A DNA stretch of 64,000 bases from Hymenobacter montanus (GTDB lineage: Bacteria; Bacteroidota; Bacteroidia; Cytophagales; Hymenobacteraceae). Below are positions 41,690-49,807 of the stretch, piece after piece. The position numbers were made by a program, and so were the translations under genes. Position 1 is the first letter of the stretch, and each line of letters starts with the position of its first letter. The stretch is taken from NCBI RefSeq assembly GCF_014699115.1, contig NZ_JACXAD010000011.1, positions 1-64,000 on the forward strand. The letters are read 5' to 3'. The notes below the pieces were generated by a model. The model saw only the letters and a list, made by a program, of their open reading frames with translations, did no database searches and was not told the origin of the DNA.

Positions 41690-44600
41690 TTATGGCTCAA
41701 CCGTCCAGCGAGTCGTCCACACCTGGGTACCAGTGGTAATCGTAACCACGTAGATGCCAGTGGTGGCCGTATTGGGCAGCAACAAGGGCACATCAGCGGT
41801 GTAGGTAGCTGGCTGGACCTGTTGGGTCGTAACCAGACGGCCTACCATATCCCGCACCGTCACCATCACCTGCTGGTCACTCAGGCCACGCAAGGCTAGC
41901 CGGCCGGCGCGACCAGCAACCGGGTTCGGATAAACGTTGGCCTGGGCCGCCTCGCGCGCAGTGGGCGCGAGGGTCACGACGGGACTATAGGTGGCCGTAC
42001 CGTCGGTATCCACTTGGCGTAGCCGGTAATAGGTTAGCCCGGTCAACGGTTGCGGGTCGCGTAGCTCGTACGCCCGCGACAGGCTGCTGTTCCCAGCAGC
42101 TGGTTGGCGGCCTGCTTCCTGATAGTGGGTCCCGTCTGCCGAGCGCTCCACGACAAAGTACTCGCTGCGCAGTTCGCTGGCGGTAGCCCAGCGCAATATG
42201 GCCTGGTCCTCATTCTGTAACACAGCTTGGAAATGGGTTAGGGTTACTGGCAAGGGCAGCGCGTCGTTGCGGGTATAGCGAATCGGAGCGGTCCAAAATT
42301 TATCCCCATCCGCTTGGGTAATAACCGCATAATAATAGTACGTCGACGTGTTTGGGATGGGGTCGGTGTAGGTGAGAGTGGCGCTGCCCGCGCTGGCGGT
42401 AAGCTGCGTGGGCAGCGCACTGCTGCCTGGAATACCACTCATCAGCACGATAGAAGACACCGCATCGCCAGCGTCGGGGTCTACCACAGACACGGTGAAG
42501 GTAGGCGCACCCGGGCGGGTGAGTACGCTGCCCATGGGGGAAGTGCCGACGGAGAACGTTACCTCCGTATTGTCATCATCGGCGGCATAAAAGCGACGCT
42601 GTTGTAAAGCATCAAACAGCGCTGCACGGGTCAGCGTCGGCGCCAGTAGGACTAGGCGAGCATGCGAAGAGCGCCCGAATACGCTGTAGTGTGAGTCATG
42701 GTCCATCGTTGGCCCAACATGGTAGCCCTGTCGCAATGCCTCCTTGTACCGTGCCTCGAAGGTGCTGGTGCTGGGATTACTATAGTCAGTGGCCGTGGAG
42801 AAGGCCGGCCCTGACCGCATGGCCGCCCCCACCAACACCTGAGCCGTCGTGGAGTTGAGCGGATTACTGAGCAGGCCGTTGTAATCCGATGCCTGCGGAT
42901 GAGCTAAGTAGGCAATGGCGCCGGGCTGTTGGGCCACGAGTGCAAACAGGTTCGTGTAGTTGCCTTTCGGCGAGTACACATCGTAGTTTCCTGGCTCCCA
43001 ACCGATTAGCCGGTCATAGCCATATATAATTACGTGCCCACCCCCGCTGATGGTGCCGTACTCCATGCCATACAGTGTGACAAAGGTTCCGTCCTGGTTG
43101 GCTGCATTGGCCTGCGCCAAGCCCAGGGCGTAGTTGGGCAGACTCATTCCGGCTTGGCTGTGGTTATGCTCCGAGATCCCCATGAAGTCGAAACGTTGAG
43201 CCAGGCGCCCCAGGGCGTAGTCATCGGCGGGCGTCGAAGCACCTGAACTGCTCGCATCCTTGTTTCCATCGGAATAAGCGGAGTGTCCGTGCAGGTTGCC
43301 TCGGTAAAAATTATAACTGGTGCTGGTTGGCGGTTGAGGCGCCACGGCCGAGGCCGTGGCGGGGGTGCTGGTCAGGTAAGCCGCGGTGCAGCCGCTGCCG
43401 TTGAACTCGTACACGGCCGCGTGGTAGCGCAGGCCCACCGTCAGCCCTAACACCGTGACGCTCGTTCCGGTACCATCGTAGACTACGTACTCGTCGCTGC
43501 TCAAGGCGGTGCCGCTGCCATAACGGACATGGGCGGAGTAGCTGGTGGCATTGGCGGGCGTGGCAGTTACCGCCTGGGCCGGGCGCACGACCACTAAGCG
43601 GCGCGCGCCGTTACCGTTCTGCCAGGTGAACGTTAAGCCGTTGCCCACTGTAGACGGCGTAGCCGTGCCCTGGCTGGCGGGCAGCGTAGGGGAAGCCGCG
43701 ACCACACAGGGCGGCGTTGTGAACGAACCGGAGAGGGGAGCACTTTGCAGGTAGTTGGCCGCGCAACCGGTTCCCTGCGCCTCGTAGGCAGTATAGTAAT
43801 AAGTGGTGTTGGCCTGTAGATTGGTCAGGGTAGCACTCGTACCGGTGCTGTTGTACACGACGTATTCTCCCGAAGCCGGGCTGCTGCCAGATCCAAAGGC
43901 TGGATTGGCCGCGTAGGCGGTTCCATCAACTGGTACACTAACCGGAGCCTGTCCGGCACGCAGTACAACAAGGCGAGCGGTCCCGTTGCCCGATGCCCAG
44001 TTCACCCGGGCACTGCTGCTTGTGAGCTGGTCGACCATGCCTGCGAGCGGACCCGCGGTGGGCTCGGGGCCGGGTACGCAGGGCGCTGTGATGTAGAAGT
44101 TGTCGAACAACGCCGCCTCACTACCCGTGGTCGCGTGGTTCCAGAGGCAGCCCACATAGGGCAGGCTAACGCCCGTATACGTCGCGTCGGTGCCGGTGCC
44201 GATGGCCTGGAAGGTGCTGGTGCTGGGGTCTTGAAAGGCGGTGGTACTGGTACCTGCCTCCATCGTCCAACTGTCGTCGTCAGGAAAATAAGAGACGCGC
44301 AGTGTTAGGTAGGCCGTACCGTAATCGGTATTGGTGGTGAAAACGTTGGTCAGGTTTGAGTTTCTGCCCAGGCCCCCGGCAAAGCGTACAAGCCTAAAAG
44401 GATCAGGTGTGCCGGAATTGCCGACCACCACCGCGTAACCCGTCGTGGTATTGGCCAGCAGGTTGTCTGAGCTGGCCGCCAGCACGAACGCTACCCCGTA
44501 ATTACTTCCGTCAAAGCCGCTGGGATTCGGGCGGGACTGGCGCAGGTTAAACGCCCAGGTGAGCTGTCCCGTATTATTACTGAGCATGGGATCATACTGC

Positions 44601-44845
44601 GTGGCGACGCTCCGGACAATGTAGTCCCGGCCCGCAGTGGTTCCGTTAGATAGCTTCAGTTGGTTGCCAACGATGGCGCAGCTACTTGATGACGATGATT
44701 CCACCTCCGTCCACCCATTGCCCACGCTGTTGCTGGCCGGGCGGTTGAAGTCGTCGAGTAGCGTGATGTTCTGGGCTTGCGTCGCCCCTACGCTTAAACT
44801 GAGGAAAACAAGTAAACAGAGGAAGTGAGGATAAAGACGCAGCAT
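41690..44845 (-). CDS. Secreted multidomain PHP-domain protein with type A T9SS signal
   Basis: 1051 residues. Signal peptide (LYPHFLCLLVFLSLSVGATQ). Residues 25-255 form a laminin-G-like or glycanase-like beta sandwich (NITLLDDFNRPASNSVGNGW). Two fibronectin-like modules with the repeated NGxxRxLVVxRxxQA pattern follow (about 270-490). A PHP/CehA-like domain lies at about 515-790: GNLHGHSAYSDG, GISEHNHSQ, AIAYLAHPQ and TMDHDSH give most of the metal-binding His and Asp residues. The C-terminus (NVYPNPVAGRAGRLALRGLS, then IYVVTITTGTQVWT) is a type A T9SS sorting domain. It is probably an extracellular metal-dependent phosphoesterase or nuclease attached to the cell surface. Substrate unknown. 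Confidence 0.85.
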   Translation of the reverse strand: MLRLYPHFLCLLVFLSLSVGATQAQNITLLDDFNRPASNSVGNGWTEVESSSSSSCAIVGNQLKLSNGTTAGRDYIVRSVATQYDPMLSNNTGQLTWAFNLRQSRPNPSGFDGSNYGVAFVLAASSDNLLANTTTGYAVVVGNSGTPDPFRLVRFAGGLGRNSNLTNVFTTNTDYGTAYLTLRVSYFPDDDSWTMEAGTSTTAFQDPSTSTFQAIGTGTDATYTGVSLPYVGCLWNHATTGSEAALFDNFYITAPCVPGPEPTAGPLAGMVDQLTSSSARVNWASGNGTARLVVLRAGQAPVSVPVDGTAYAANPAFGSGSSPASGEYVVYNSTGTSATLTNLQANTTYYYTAYEAQGTGCAANYLQSAPLSGSFTTPPCVVAASPTLPASQGTATPSTVGNGLTFTWQNGNGARRLVVVRPAQAVTATPANATSYSAHVRYGSGTALSSDEYVVYDGTGTSVTVLGLTVGLRYHAAVYEFNGSGCTAAYLTSTPATASAVAPQPPTSTSYNFYRGNLHGHSAYSDGNKDASSSGASTPADDYALGRLAQRFDFMGISEHNHSQAGMSLPNYALGLAQANAANQDGTFVTLYGMEYGTISGGGHVIIYGYDRLIGWEPGNYDVYSPKGNYTNLFALVAQQPGAIAYLAHPQASDYNGLLSNPLNSTTAQVLVGAAMRSGPAFSTATDYSNPSTSTFEARYKEALRQGYHVGPTMDHDSHYSVFGRSSHARLVLLAPTLTRAALFDALQQRRFYAADDDNTEVTFSVGTSPMGSVLTRPGAPTFTVSVVDPDAGDAVSSIVLMSGIPGSSALPTQLTASAGSATLTYTDPIPNTSTYYYYAVITQADGDKFWTAPIRYTRNDALPLPVTLTHFQAVLQNEDQAILRWATASELRSEYFVVERSADGTHYQEAGRQPAAGNSSLSRAYELRDPQPLTGLTYYRLRQVDTDGTATYSPVVTLAPTAREAAQANVYPNPVAGRAGRLALRGLSDQQVMVTVRDMVGRLVTTQQVQPATYTADVPLLLPNTATTGIYVVTITTGTQVWTTRWTVEP

Positions 44846-44867
44846 GCGGACGTAGCTAGGTAAGCTA

Positions 44868-44875
44868 CAAAGATA
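44868..44875 (-). promoter_or_regulatory. -7 box of the PHP-domain gene
   Basis: On the minus strand TATCTTTG fits TAnnTTTG and lies 23 bases upstream of the ATG at 44845. It is followed by GTAGCTTA, like several promoters in this window. Confidence 0.6.
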
Positions 44876-45100
44876 CGTGCGATAGTATTAACTAACTGTT
44901 AAACAATATTCTTATTCGAATGTACAAGGGGCAGAGGTGGATGTTGCGGGGGTGTGGCGCATGAGCAGGGTAGAATCCCTCAGCAATGAAAATGTCTCGG
45001 TCCCAGCTCTTGCAAATACCCTTCGCCGCTTCGTTCGGGTAGTTGACCAGGAAAATAGCGTGATTTAGCCAAGCCGCTACTGCTGCTTTTCCGCTCAGTA

Positions 45101-45108
45101 TACTTTTG
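45101..45108 (+). promoter_or_regulatory. -7 box of the candidate structured RNA
   Basis: TACTTTTG fits TAnnTTTG exactly. Transcription would begin about 45114, just before the first hairpin. Confidence 0.5.
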
Positions 45109-45113
45109 CCCTA

Positions 45114-45252
45114 CAAGTATCCCTGCACGGGGTGGAGATGTGGAAAGGAAGGACCTCTCGTGCAGTGGCTTTCAGGTTGAACCGGTGGGGTAGACACCGC
45201 TCAGCCCGAGCCGCCACTTCAAGGCCGCTGCATTGGTGCGGCGGCCTTTTTG
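45114..45252 (+). ncRNA. Candidate structured non-coding RNA
   Basis: About 139 bases with a promoter-like box before it and an intrinsic terminator at its end, in a region with no open frame. Three structures follow each other: stem CTGCACG/CGTGCAG (45123-45129 with 45159-45165); a second domain closed by AGTGGC/GCCACT (45164-45169 with 45213-45218) and holding CGGTG/CACCG (45183-45187 with 45195-45199); and the terminator AGGCCGC/GCGGCCT (45222-45228 with 45241-45247) plus five T. It does not resemble SRP RNA, tmRNA or RNase P as far as I can see. It lies between the PHP-domain gene and the KAP gene, both of which point the other way. Confidence 0.5.
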
Positions 45253-45389
45253 TGCCATGTCGGGTGCCTAACAATAGCCCAAGCCTCGGCTCCGCAAGCA
45301 TACCCGCGAATATGTGGTGAGCGAGTTAGCCGAGGCGTTTTAAATGAGTTCGGCTGCGGTCACAGGTATTCTTTGCCGGGCGTAGGGTG

Positions 45390-46904
45390 CTATCGCAGGT
45401 AACCAGTCTTTTGTAATATACCAAAGGCTTGATGCAGCAACCCAAAGAAATCAATTTTAAAGACAATAGTAGGAGCCATTACATTATTTCCGTTTAGGGA
45501 TATTAAATTCCCATAGTATAAGTTACGACCGCTTCCGTATTTATATAGATTATATTGTACGCTTTGCTCATTATGTGGGTTTCTATAGTTAAAGGCAGCA
45601 TTAAGGTCGTGCGTAAACTGATGCTGCTCATAACCTAAAATGGGCAGCATCAAACCAATGAGCCAATCTTGGTGGATTTCCGCAAAGGTTTTATACTCCT
45701 CGCTGCGCTCATGTTGCATCGTCCGCCGAAGCGCTTTTTCCATCGGTTCGCTTCCTCCTAAGATTTTATGGAGAATCTTCAACGAGACAGCCGCTGGAAT
45801 CTGCCAGTCCCTGACTTCGTGGGCCGAGGGAGAGCTTAGCCCGAGTGAGCCCGCATTAAGACGACTTCTCACATTGTAACCCGTCATAATTCGGCGTACC
45901 ATCAACGCCTCGGCATGTACTAATTCGGTCAATACCACTTCAAGCAAGCTCCGCCCGTTCCCACGGTCCCCCCGCAGTATGTGTTCTTCGTAATAGTGTT
46001 TGCTCTCCTCGTTAAACTGAACCGCCTGCACGATTTTATCCACTGCCTTTCGAACCTCTGCTGCGTTGTTGAAAAAATAGACTTCCTTGCTGTAAAACTT
46101 GTCGATATAGCCCGAAAAGTCCGTGTCGGCCCCATAGCGGGTTAGGAAAATGTTCTTGATGTTTTTGATGTCGCACACGAACAAGACCTTGTCAAAACCA
46201 AACTTGTTGCGGTTGGTCTTGTGATAGTCGAGGTGAGCGCTGAAAATATTGAACAAGCGAAAAATATGCTCGGGGTCGATGCGGTCGAGGTCGTCGATAA
46301 TTAGCACCTTGACTTTGGCTTGCTTCTCCGTGGCGAGCCGGGTAATGCTCTCTTCTAAGAACGCGGTGATGTGGTCTGCCTCTAGTGTGAAGTGCTTGGC
46401 AATCTCTTCGGCCGCTTTTTCTACCTCACTATCAACGCCGGGCATGTTCCGTTCTTTTTCAAGTTCCTGTATCGTAGTAAGCCACCCATACAACGCTCCC
46501 ACAATGGTTGGGATGCCTTCAGCGGATTTGTTGAGCAAGGGCAGCACCTTCATAAAACCCTCGGCAATGCTCTGTGCTTTCCCCGGCATCGCCACGCCAT
46601 AAGCTACGCTTCGGTTGATTACCACCGGGTCAGTATCCAGCTCCAGGCCGTGGTGGAGCAGCAGCTCAAATAAGACGTCGTACTTGATGAGCTTGAATAT
46701 GTCCTCATTGGCCGAAACCGAATAGTTTACCGGGGCCAGCTTTACAGCCAGGTACTCGCTGTTGGTCGGTGCAAAAAACTTATCCAGAAAGTACGTCTTC
46801 CCGATACCGAAGGCTCCGGAAAAGATGATGCGGTCGTTGTTTTCTTCCTCAAAATGTTCCTTGAAAAGTGCGCTTTGGTGCTTAATCGAGATTTGAATGG
46901 ACAT
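45390..46904 (-). CDS. KAP-family P-loop NTPase
   Basis: 504 residues. Walker A GAFGIGKT at 30-37 and Walker B VLIIDDLDRID at 200-210, with the DDLDR form typical of KAP ATPases. Between them is a helical insert with a weakly hydrophobic stretch (IPTIVGALYGWLTTI, about 131-145) where many KAP proteins have membrane helices. The C-terminal half is helical (HYYEEHILRGDRGNGRSLLE). KAP NTPases occur in phage-defence islands as sensors or motors, often at the membrane. Here the gene stands in a cargo cluster with a HEPN-type protein nearby, which fits defence. It has the shared leader element 27 bases upstream of its ATG. Confidence 0.82.
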   Translation of the reverse strand: MSIQISIKHQSALFKEHFEEENNDRIIFSGAFGIGKTYFLDKFFAPTNSEYLAVKLAPVNYSVSANEDIFKLIKYDVLFELLLHHGLELDTDPVVINRSVAYGVAMPGKAQSIAEGFMKVLPLLNKSAEGIPTIVGALYGWLTTIQELEKERNMPGVDSEVEKAAEEIAKHFTLEADHITAFLEESITRLATEKQAKVKVLIIDDLDRIDPEHIFRLFNIFSAHLDYHKTNRNKFGFDKVLFVCDIKNIKNIFLTRYGADTDFSGYIDKFYSKEVYFFNNAAEVRKAVDKIVQAVQFNEESKHYYEEHILRGDRGNGRSLLEVVLTELVHAEALMVRRIMTGYNVRSRLNAGSLGLSSPSAHEVRDWQIPAAVSLKILHKILGGSEPMEKALRRTMQHERSEEYKTFAEIHQDWLIGLMLPILGYEQHQFTHDLNAAFNYRNPHNEQSVQYNLYKYGSGRNLYYGNLISLNGNNVMAPTIVFKIDFFGLLHQAFGILQKTGYLR

Positions 46905-46930
46905 ATAGAAAGGAGGAAAAGTAGGGCTAT

Positions 46931-46968
46931 CAAGCTACGAAAAAGCCCCGACTGGTGGGCCGGGGCTT
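46931..46968 (-). promoter_or_regulatory. Shared leader element (copy a) with terminator hairpin
   Basis: On the minus strand a hairpin AAGCCCCG/CGGGGCTT (46943-46950 with 46961-46968) runs straight into TTTTTCGTAGCTTGA, which ends 27 bases before the KAP start. It ends the upstream gene and probably starts the KAP transcript. Four more copies of the element occur at 47333, 48498, 50081 and 51487. Confidence 0.6.
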
Positions 46969-46975
46969 GGCTTGG

Positions 46976-47308
46976 TCATCGGGTGGCTGTATCTGAATCT
47001 GACGGCCAATTCTCTTCGTCCTCAGCGGGGCGGTCGTTATCAAACTGCTTAAACGAGTTCCACTCGGAGCGACGTACTCCTGGCTTGGGTTCAAGTATAT
47101 AGGTTTTGTTACCTATCTTAAGAGTGCCCAACGTCTTGCCTTGTCCATGCTTTTTCACTGCATTAGCAACAAAGTAGGCCCACAGTTGCTGGTTGCCCTC
47201 AAGGGGAGACATGGCATCTTCTGTAACACTGATGCACAGCATCGTTGTGTCGCTGTGCAGGGAGAAATGCTTGTAGCGGTAGGGAATGAGTGAGGCGTTG
47301 TAGGGCAT
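46976..47308 (-). CDS. Hypothetical protein upstream of the KAP gene
   Basis: 110 residues from ATG 47308; a TTG at 47335 is less likely because it lies on the shared leader. Reads MPYNASLIPYRYKHFSLHSD, then GNQQLWAYFVANAVKKHGQG and an acidic end (ENWPSDSDTATR). Soluble, no motif. The shared leader (copy b, 47333-47342) lies 25 bases upstream. The hairpin between this gene and the KAP gene suggests separate transcripts even though they are neighbours. Confidence 0.55.
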   Translation of the reverse strand: MPYNASLIPYRYKHFSLHSDTTMLCISVTEDAMSPLEGNQQLWAYFVANAVKKHGQGKTLGTLKIGNKTYILEPKPGVRRSEWNSFKQFDNDRPAEDEENWPSDSDTATR

Positions 47309-47332
47309 ATCGAAAAAGATTGATTTCTGCCC

Positions 47333-47352
47333 CAAGCTACGGAAAAGCCCCG
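47333..47352 (-). promoter_or_regulatory. Shared leader element (copy b)
   Basis: Minus-strand GGGGCTTTTCCGTAGCTTGG, 25 bases before ATG 47308. It differs from copy a by one base in the core and lacks a clear pairing arm, showing that the sequence itself, not only the hairpin, is conserved. Confidence 0.55.
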
Positions 47353-47442
47353 ACCTTCCTCAACCGGTGTTTTTCTTATTTCTGGTTTCAAGCCTGCCAC
47401 TCCAGGCTACCCTCGCCCGCGTCTGCATCCCGAAATGCATCC

Positions 47443-47553
47443 TCATAGTCCGGTTGCGCCCTGGTCTTCGTAGCTTACATCTTGTGCCCCGTCGTAGTCG
47501 AGCACTTCCTCTTTGTTCAGTTTTACCGTTGCCATAACAGTAATGTTTTTCAT
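47443..47553 (-). CDS. Possible 36-residue peptide
   Basis: Reads MKNITVMATVKLNKEEVLDY and ends in QGATGL; a second ATG gives 30 residues. Very acidic and short. No terminator or operon partner supports it beyond its position in a run of small cargo genes. Confidence 0.3.
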   Translation of the reverse strand: MKNITVMATVKLNKEEVLDYDGAQDVSYEDQGATGL

Positions 47554-47719
47554 TCCTGCTAAGGTAAGTAGTACTAGCATAGATGGCAATGATAAAATGT
47601 ATGAGGGAAAATATGATGGAAAGTATGATGGATTCGTAGGGCTGCGCTAGAAATGCCATAGTACCTTTGCCCCACTCGCGTTACCAAGTCCCCAGACTAA
47701 CGGCTACCCTTGAAAAAGG

Positions 47720-47752
47720 GAAGGCCCGAACTGTTGGAGCAGCCGGGCCTTC
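47720..47752 (+). promoter_or_regulatory. Hairpin leader of small peptide 1
   Basis: GAAGGCCCG (47720-47728) pairs with CGGGCCTTC (47744-47752). It is followed by GAGAAGTGCAGGGG and then the peptide start at 47797. The same order (hairpin, AGAAGTG, peptide, terminator) is seen at 50419-50650. Confidence 0.6.
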
Positions 47753-47796
47753 GAGAAGTGCAGGGGTTTTCTGACAACCCTTTTACTTCATGCAAA

Positions 47797-47934
47797 ATGG
47801 AAAAGGACAAAGCGAGTGCGGGTTTTGAGTTGGAGCTCAAAATCCGGATGCCACCGAAGCTGTTCAAATGGCTTCTGTGGCTTCTAGCGGGCGGCGGCGC
47901 CCTATCGGCAGCCGCAAGCCACTGGATTAACTAG
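47797..47934 (+). CDS. Small membrane peptide 1 with hairpin leader
   Basis: 45 residues: a charged start (MEKDKASAGFELELKIRMPP) then one hydrophobic helix (WLLWLLAGGGALSAAASHWI). It has a hairpin leader and an intrinsic terminator three bases after its stop, making a compact unit of about 250 bases. A second unit of the same design lies at 50419-50650. Single-helix peptides with structured leaders recall type I toxins and the 'smalltalk' peptides of Bacteroides phages, but sequence similarity to either is not shown. Confidence 0.55.
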   Translation: MEKDKASAGFELELKIRMPPKLFKWLLWLLAGGGALSAAASHWIN

Positions 47935-47936
47935 GG

Positions 47937-47973
47937 CAAGGGGCTGGGCCGCAAGGTTCGGCCCCTTGTTTTT
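47937..47973 (+). terminator. Terminator of small peptide 1
   Basis: Stem CAAGGGGC (47937-47944) with GCCCCTTG (47961-47968), then five T. Confidence 0.85.
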
Positions 47974-48173
47974 GTGGGTCTACGATACAAATCTAACAGA
48001 AGTTTATTAGATTCTATCAACAAGCGTGGAATATTCCATAGGACCTGCTAGCTAACACCTGTTGGTAGCCAGCGGTTTGCGCCTCTATTTTTTCTGCATT
48101 TGTTGACGATTCGCCTCAACGATTGCCCCACGCAAAAGGTGGCCTATGTCGGTTGTGCCGCAGATGAATGATG
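47974..48173. other. Short gene-free gap
   Basis: About 200 bases between the peptide unit and a convergent minus-strand gene. I see nothing definite in it. Confidence 0.3.
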
Positions 48174-48470
48174 CTACAGCCTGCCTCCTCGCTTGTTGAA
48201 GAACTCGTCCACCATGCTCTTTAAGTGGACCGTGCTGGTGTGCATGTATTCGCCCCGCAGCAATACCATAGATGAATCAAGCCGTTCATCTGTCGCCAGC
48301 CAAAAGGCGCTGTAATCGGCTGCCGCGTGCGCATACAAGGCGTTTTGGGATTTAACAGAAACGTCTTTGTGCTTAAAGATTATGTGACCTTCGCTTGGAA
48401 AGGTATTGCGAGCCGGCGAAACCTGGTCGAATCCAGCAGCGGTAAAATCTTGTGCAGTGATTTCTGGCAT
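48174..48470 (-). CDS. Hypothetical protein
   Basis: 98 residues from ATG 48470; a TTG at 48500 lies on the shared leader and is less likely. Reads MPEITAQDFTAAGFDQVSPA and GHIIFKHKDVSVKSQNALYA, ending FFNKRGGRL. Soluble, no known motif. Copy c of the shared leader lies 28 bases upstream, as for the other cargo genes. Confidence 0.5.
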   Translation of the reverse strand: MPEITAQDFTAAGFDQVSPARNTFPSEGHIIFKHKDVSVKSQNALYAHAAADYSAFWLATDERLDSSMVLLRGEYMHTSTVHLKSMVDEFFNKRGGRL

Positions 48471-48497
48471 GGGTAGAAAATTAGGATGTTGGTCTGC

Positions 48498-48540
48498 CAA
48501 GCTACGAAAAAGCCCCGGCTCGTTTGAGGAGTCAGGGCTT
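48498..48540 (-). promoter_or_regulatory. Shared leader element (copy c) with hairpin
   Basis: Minus-strand GGGGCTTTTTCGTAGCTTGG, with a pairing AAGCCCT arm upstream (to 48540). It lies directly after the tRNA-like element on the same strand, so it could end that transcript and start the next. Confidence 0.55.
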
Positions 48541-48548
48541 TGTTATGA

Positions 48549-48651
48549 GGTGGAGGGGAGAATCGAACTCCCGCCCTCTATCGACTCTTAGGCGTTCATT
48601 GTCCGGGTTACCGAGCACGGCTAGAGCATTTACCGTTACCAACGCTCCACC
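48549..48651 (-). tRNA. tRNA-like element (acceptor and T-arm intact, anticodon unclear)
   Basis: On the minus strand a perfect 7-bp acceptor stem GGTGGAG/CTCCACC (48651-48645 with 48555-48549) directly abuts a perfect T-arm GGGAG-TTCGATT-CTCCC, exactly as in a tRNA. A GGTAACGGTA stretch could be a D-loop. The 50 bases between do not fold into a normal anticodon arm and the total (103 bases) is too long for most tRNAs. It could be a phage tRNA with an insertion, a decayed tRNA, or another RNA with a tRNA-like end. No CCA is encoded. Confidence 0.45.
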
Positions 48652-48792
48652 GAAACGAGGGATGCTCCAACTGTTATTACTGCAAGTGTTGCCATAATCT
48701 TTAGGTTTAGAAGTTTAACAATAGCCACAAGAAACGGAGCCGTGTAGTGCAGGGCGAAGCTCTCCGCTACAAACTTCACGGTTCGTGAAACG

Positions 48793-48864
48793 ATGGGTTT
48801 ATTGGTAAATGCTCTAACCGCTGCAATCAACTTTGCGGACGAACACACTAAGACGCCGGCCTAG
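48793..48864 (+). CDS. Possible 23-residue peptide before a terminator
   Basis: MGLLVNALTAAINFADEHTK ending TPA, directly followed by an intrinsic terminator. Upstream GTAGTGCAGGG resembles the leaders of the two small peptides. Weak by size; on the opposite strand a 70-codon GTG frame (48848-48636) with a hydrophobic stretch overlaps it, and I cannot decide between them. Confidence 0.3.
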   Translation: MGLLVNALTAAINFADEHTKTPA

Positions 48865-48886
48865 GCGCCACAGGTGGCGCGTTTTT
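48865..48886 (+). terminator. Intrinsic terminator
   Basis: GCGCCAC (48865-48871) pairs with GTGGCGC (48874-48880), then G and five T. Confidence 0.8.
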
Positions 48887-48990
48887 CCTTTACCTAAATA
48901 TATGCGAATAGCAGGCAATTCTGTACTAGATTGACTACTAGCTGTCGATGGTGATGCCCAAGCGACGGGCTTCGTCAAGGGCGAAGGACG

Positions 48991-49791
48991 CTAAGCGTTC
49001 GGGGTGTTGGGTATCTGCACGGTTGCTTCGTCCAGATTCCGAAGCAGGACACTAGCAAAGGAAAGCCATTCTAGCGCACGCTGGGCATCGTGGGTGCCGC
49101 CTAGGCTGTGGGCCTTTGGGTTGCGAATGGCCAGCATGGCTCCCCGAAAAAGCGAAAGAAACCCCTGCTGCTCGTCGGGGCTATTGCCGATTTTGAGCAC
49201 GGGGTTGCCGGGCGAAAAAGCAGTTTCCATCAGTCGCGTGCCGCTGCCGGTGAGCTGCGACTTCTGCTGCACTGCACGGTCCAAGGCAATGCAGGCATCG
49301 AGCAGGGCTTGGCGGTAGTGGCCAGTGGCGTATAAAGAGCCGGCGGCGTGCTGGATGGTGGGGTGCAGGTAGGTGAGTGGAGAAGTCGTAGCCTGCTCAA
49401 CCGCCCTTTCACTAAGCAGTTTCGGTGCTTCAAACGGGCCGTACTCTTGTTTTATCCAAGCCAACCAGCGATTAATTGTATTAAGCGCATAATCAAAATC
49501 CTTAGCGGAATTCTTTATTGGACCTACGTCGGTTGGCGATGATACGAAGCTAGGCTTGTACTCTATCGAATAAGGTAAGAGAGTGGTCGTTACCGCCCGT
49601 ACAACAGTCTTTGTTGTTACAGGGGAAGCCGTTGGCAGCACTGTATGTCGGGCGAAAGTAAAATAAAAATCAGCCCTATTATACTTAATTACAAGCTCAT
49701 TGTGAGTGTTCGTTAACTCGAAGTCTTGCTCTATAAGTCCTCGATTGCGAATAGCAGCACGGACTTGATTGATATATCTAGGAGTAATCAT
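48991..49791 (-). CDS. TIGR02391 (Hypoth_Ymh) family protein, predicted HEPN RNase
   Basis: 266 residues. The C-terminal half (about 140-255) matches the TIGR02391 family: YLHPTIQHAAGSLYATGHYR, RQALLDACIALDRAVQQKS and ALEWLSFASVLLRNLDEA. Arg223-Asn-Pro-Lys-Ala-His228 is the R-x4-H motif of HEPN ribonucleases. The N-terminal 110 residues are a separate domain of unknown type, perhaps a sensor. HEPN proteins are common toxins and defence effectors that cut RNA when triggered. No antitoxin partner is obvious next door; 49808-50062 is the adjacent upstream gene. Confidence 0.75.
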   Translation of the reverse strand: MITPRYINQVRAAIRNRGLIEQDFELTNTHNELVIKYNRADFYFTFARHTVLPTASPVTTKTVVRAVTTTLLPYSIEYKPSFVSSPTDVGPIKNSAKDFDYALNTINRWLAWIKQEYGPFEAPKLLSERAVEQATTSPLTYLHPTIQHAAGSLYATGHYRQALLDACIALDRAVQQKSQLTGSGTRLMETAFSPGNPVLKIGNSPDEQQGFLSLFRGAMLAIRNPKAHSLGGTHDAQRALEWLSFASVLLRNLDEATVQIPNTPNA

Positions 49792-49807
49792 AAATGGTTA
49801 TTTCGCG

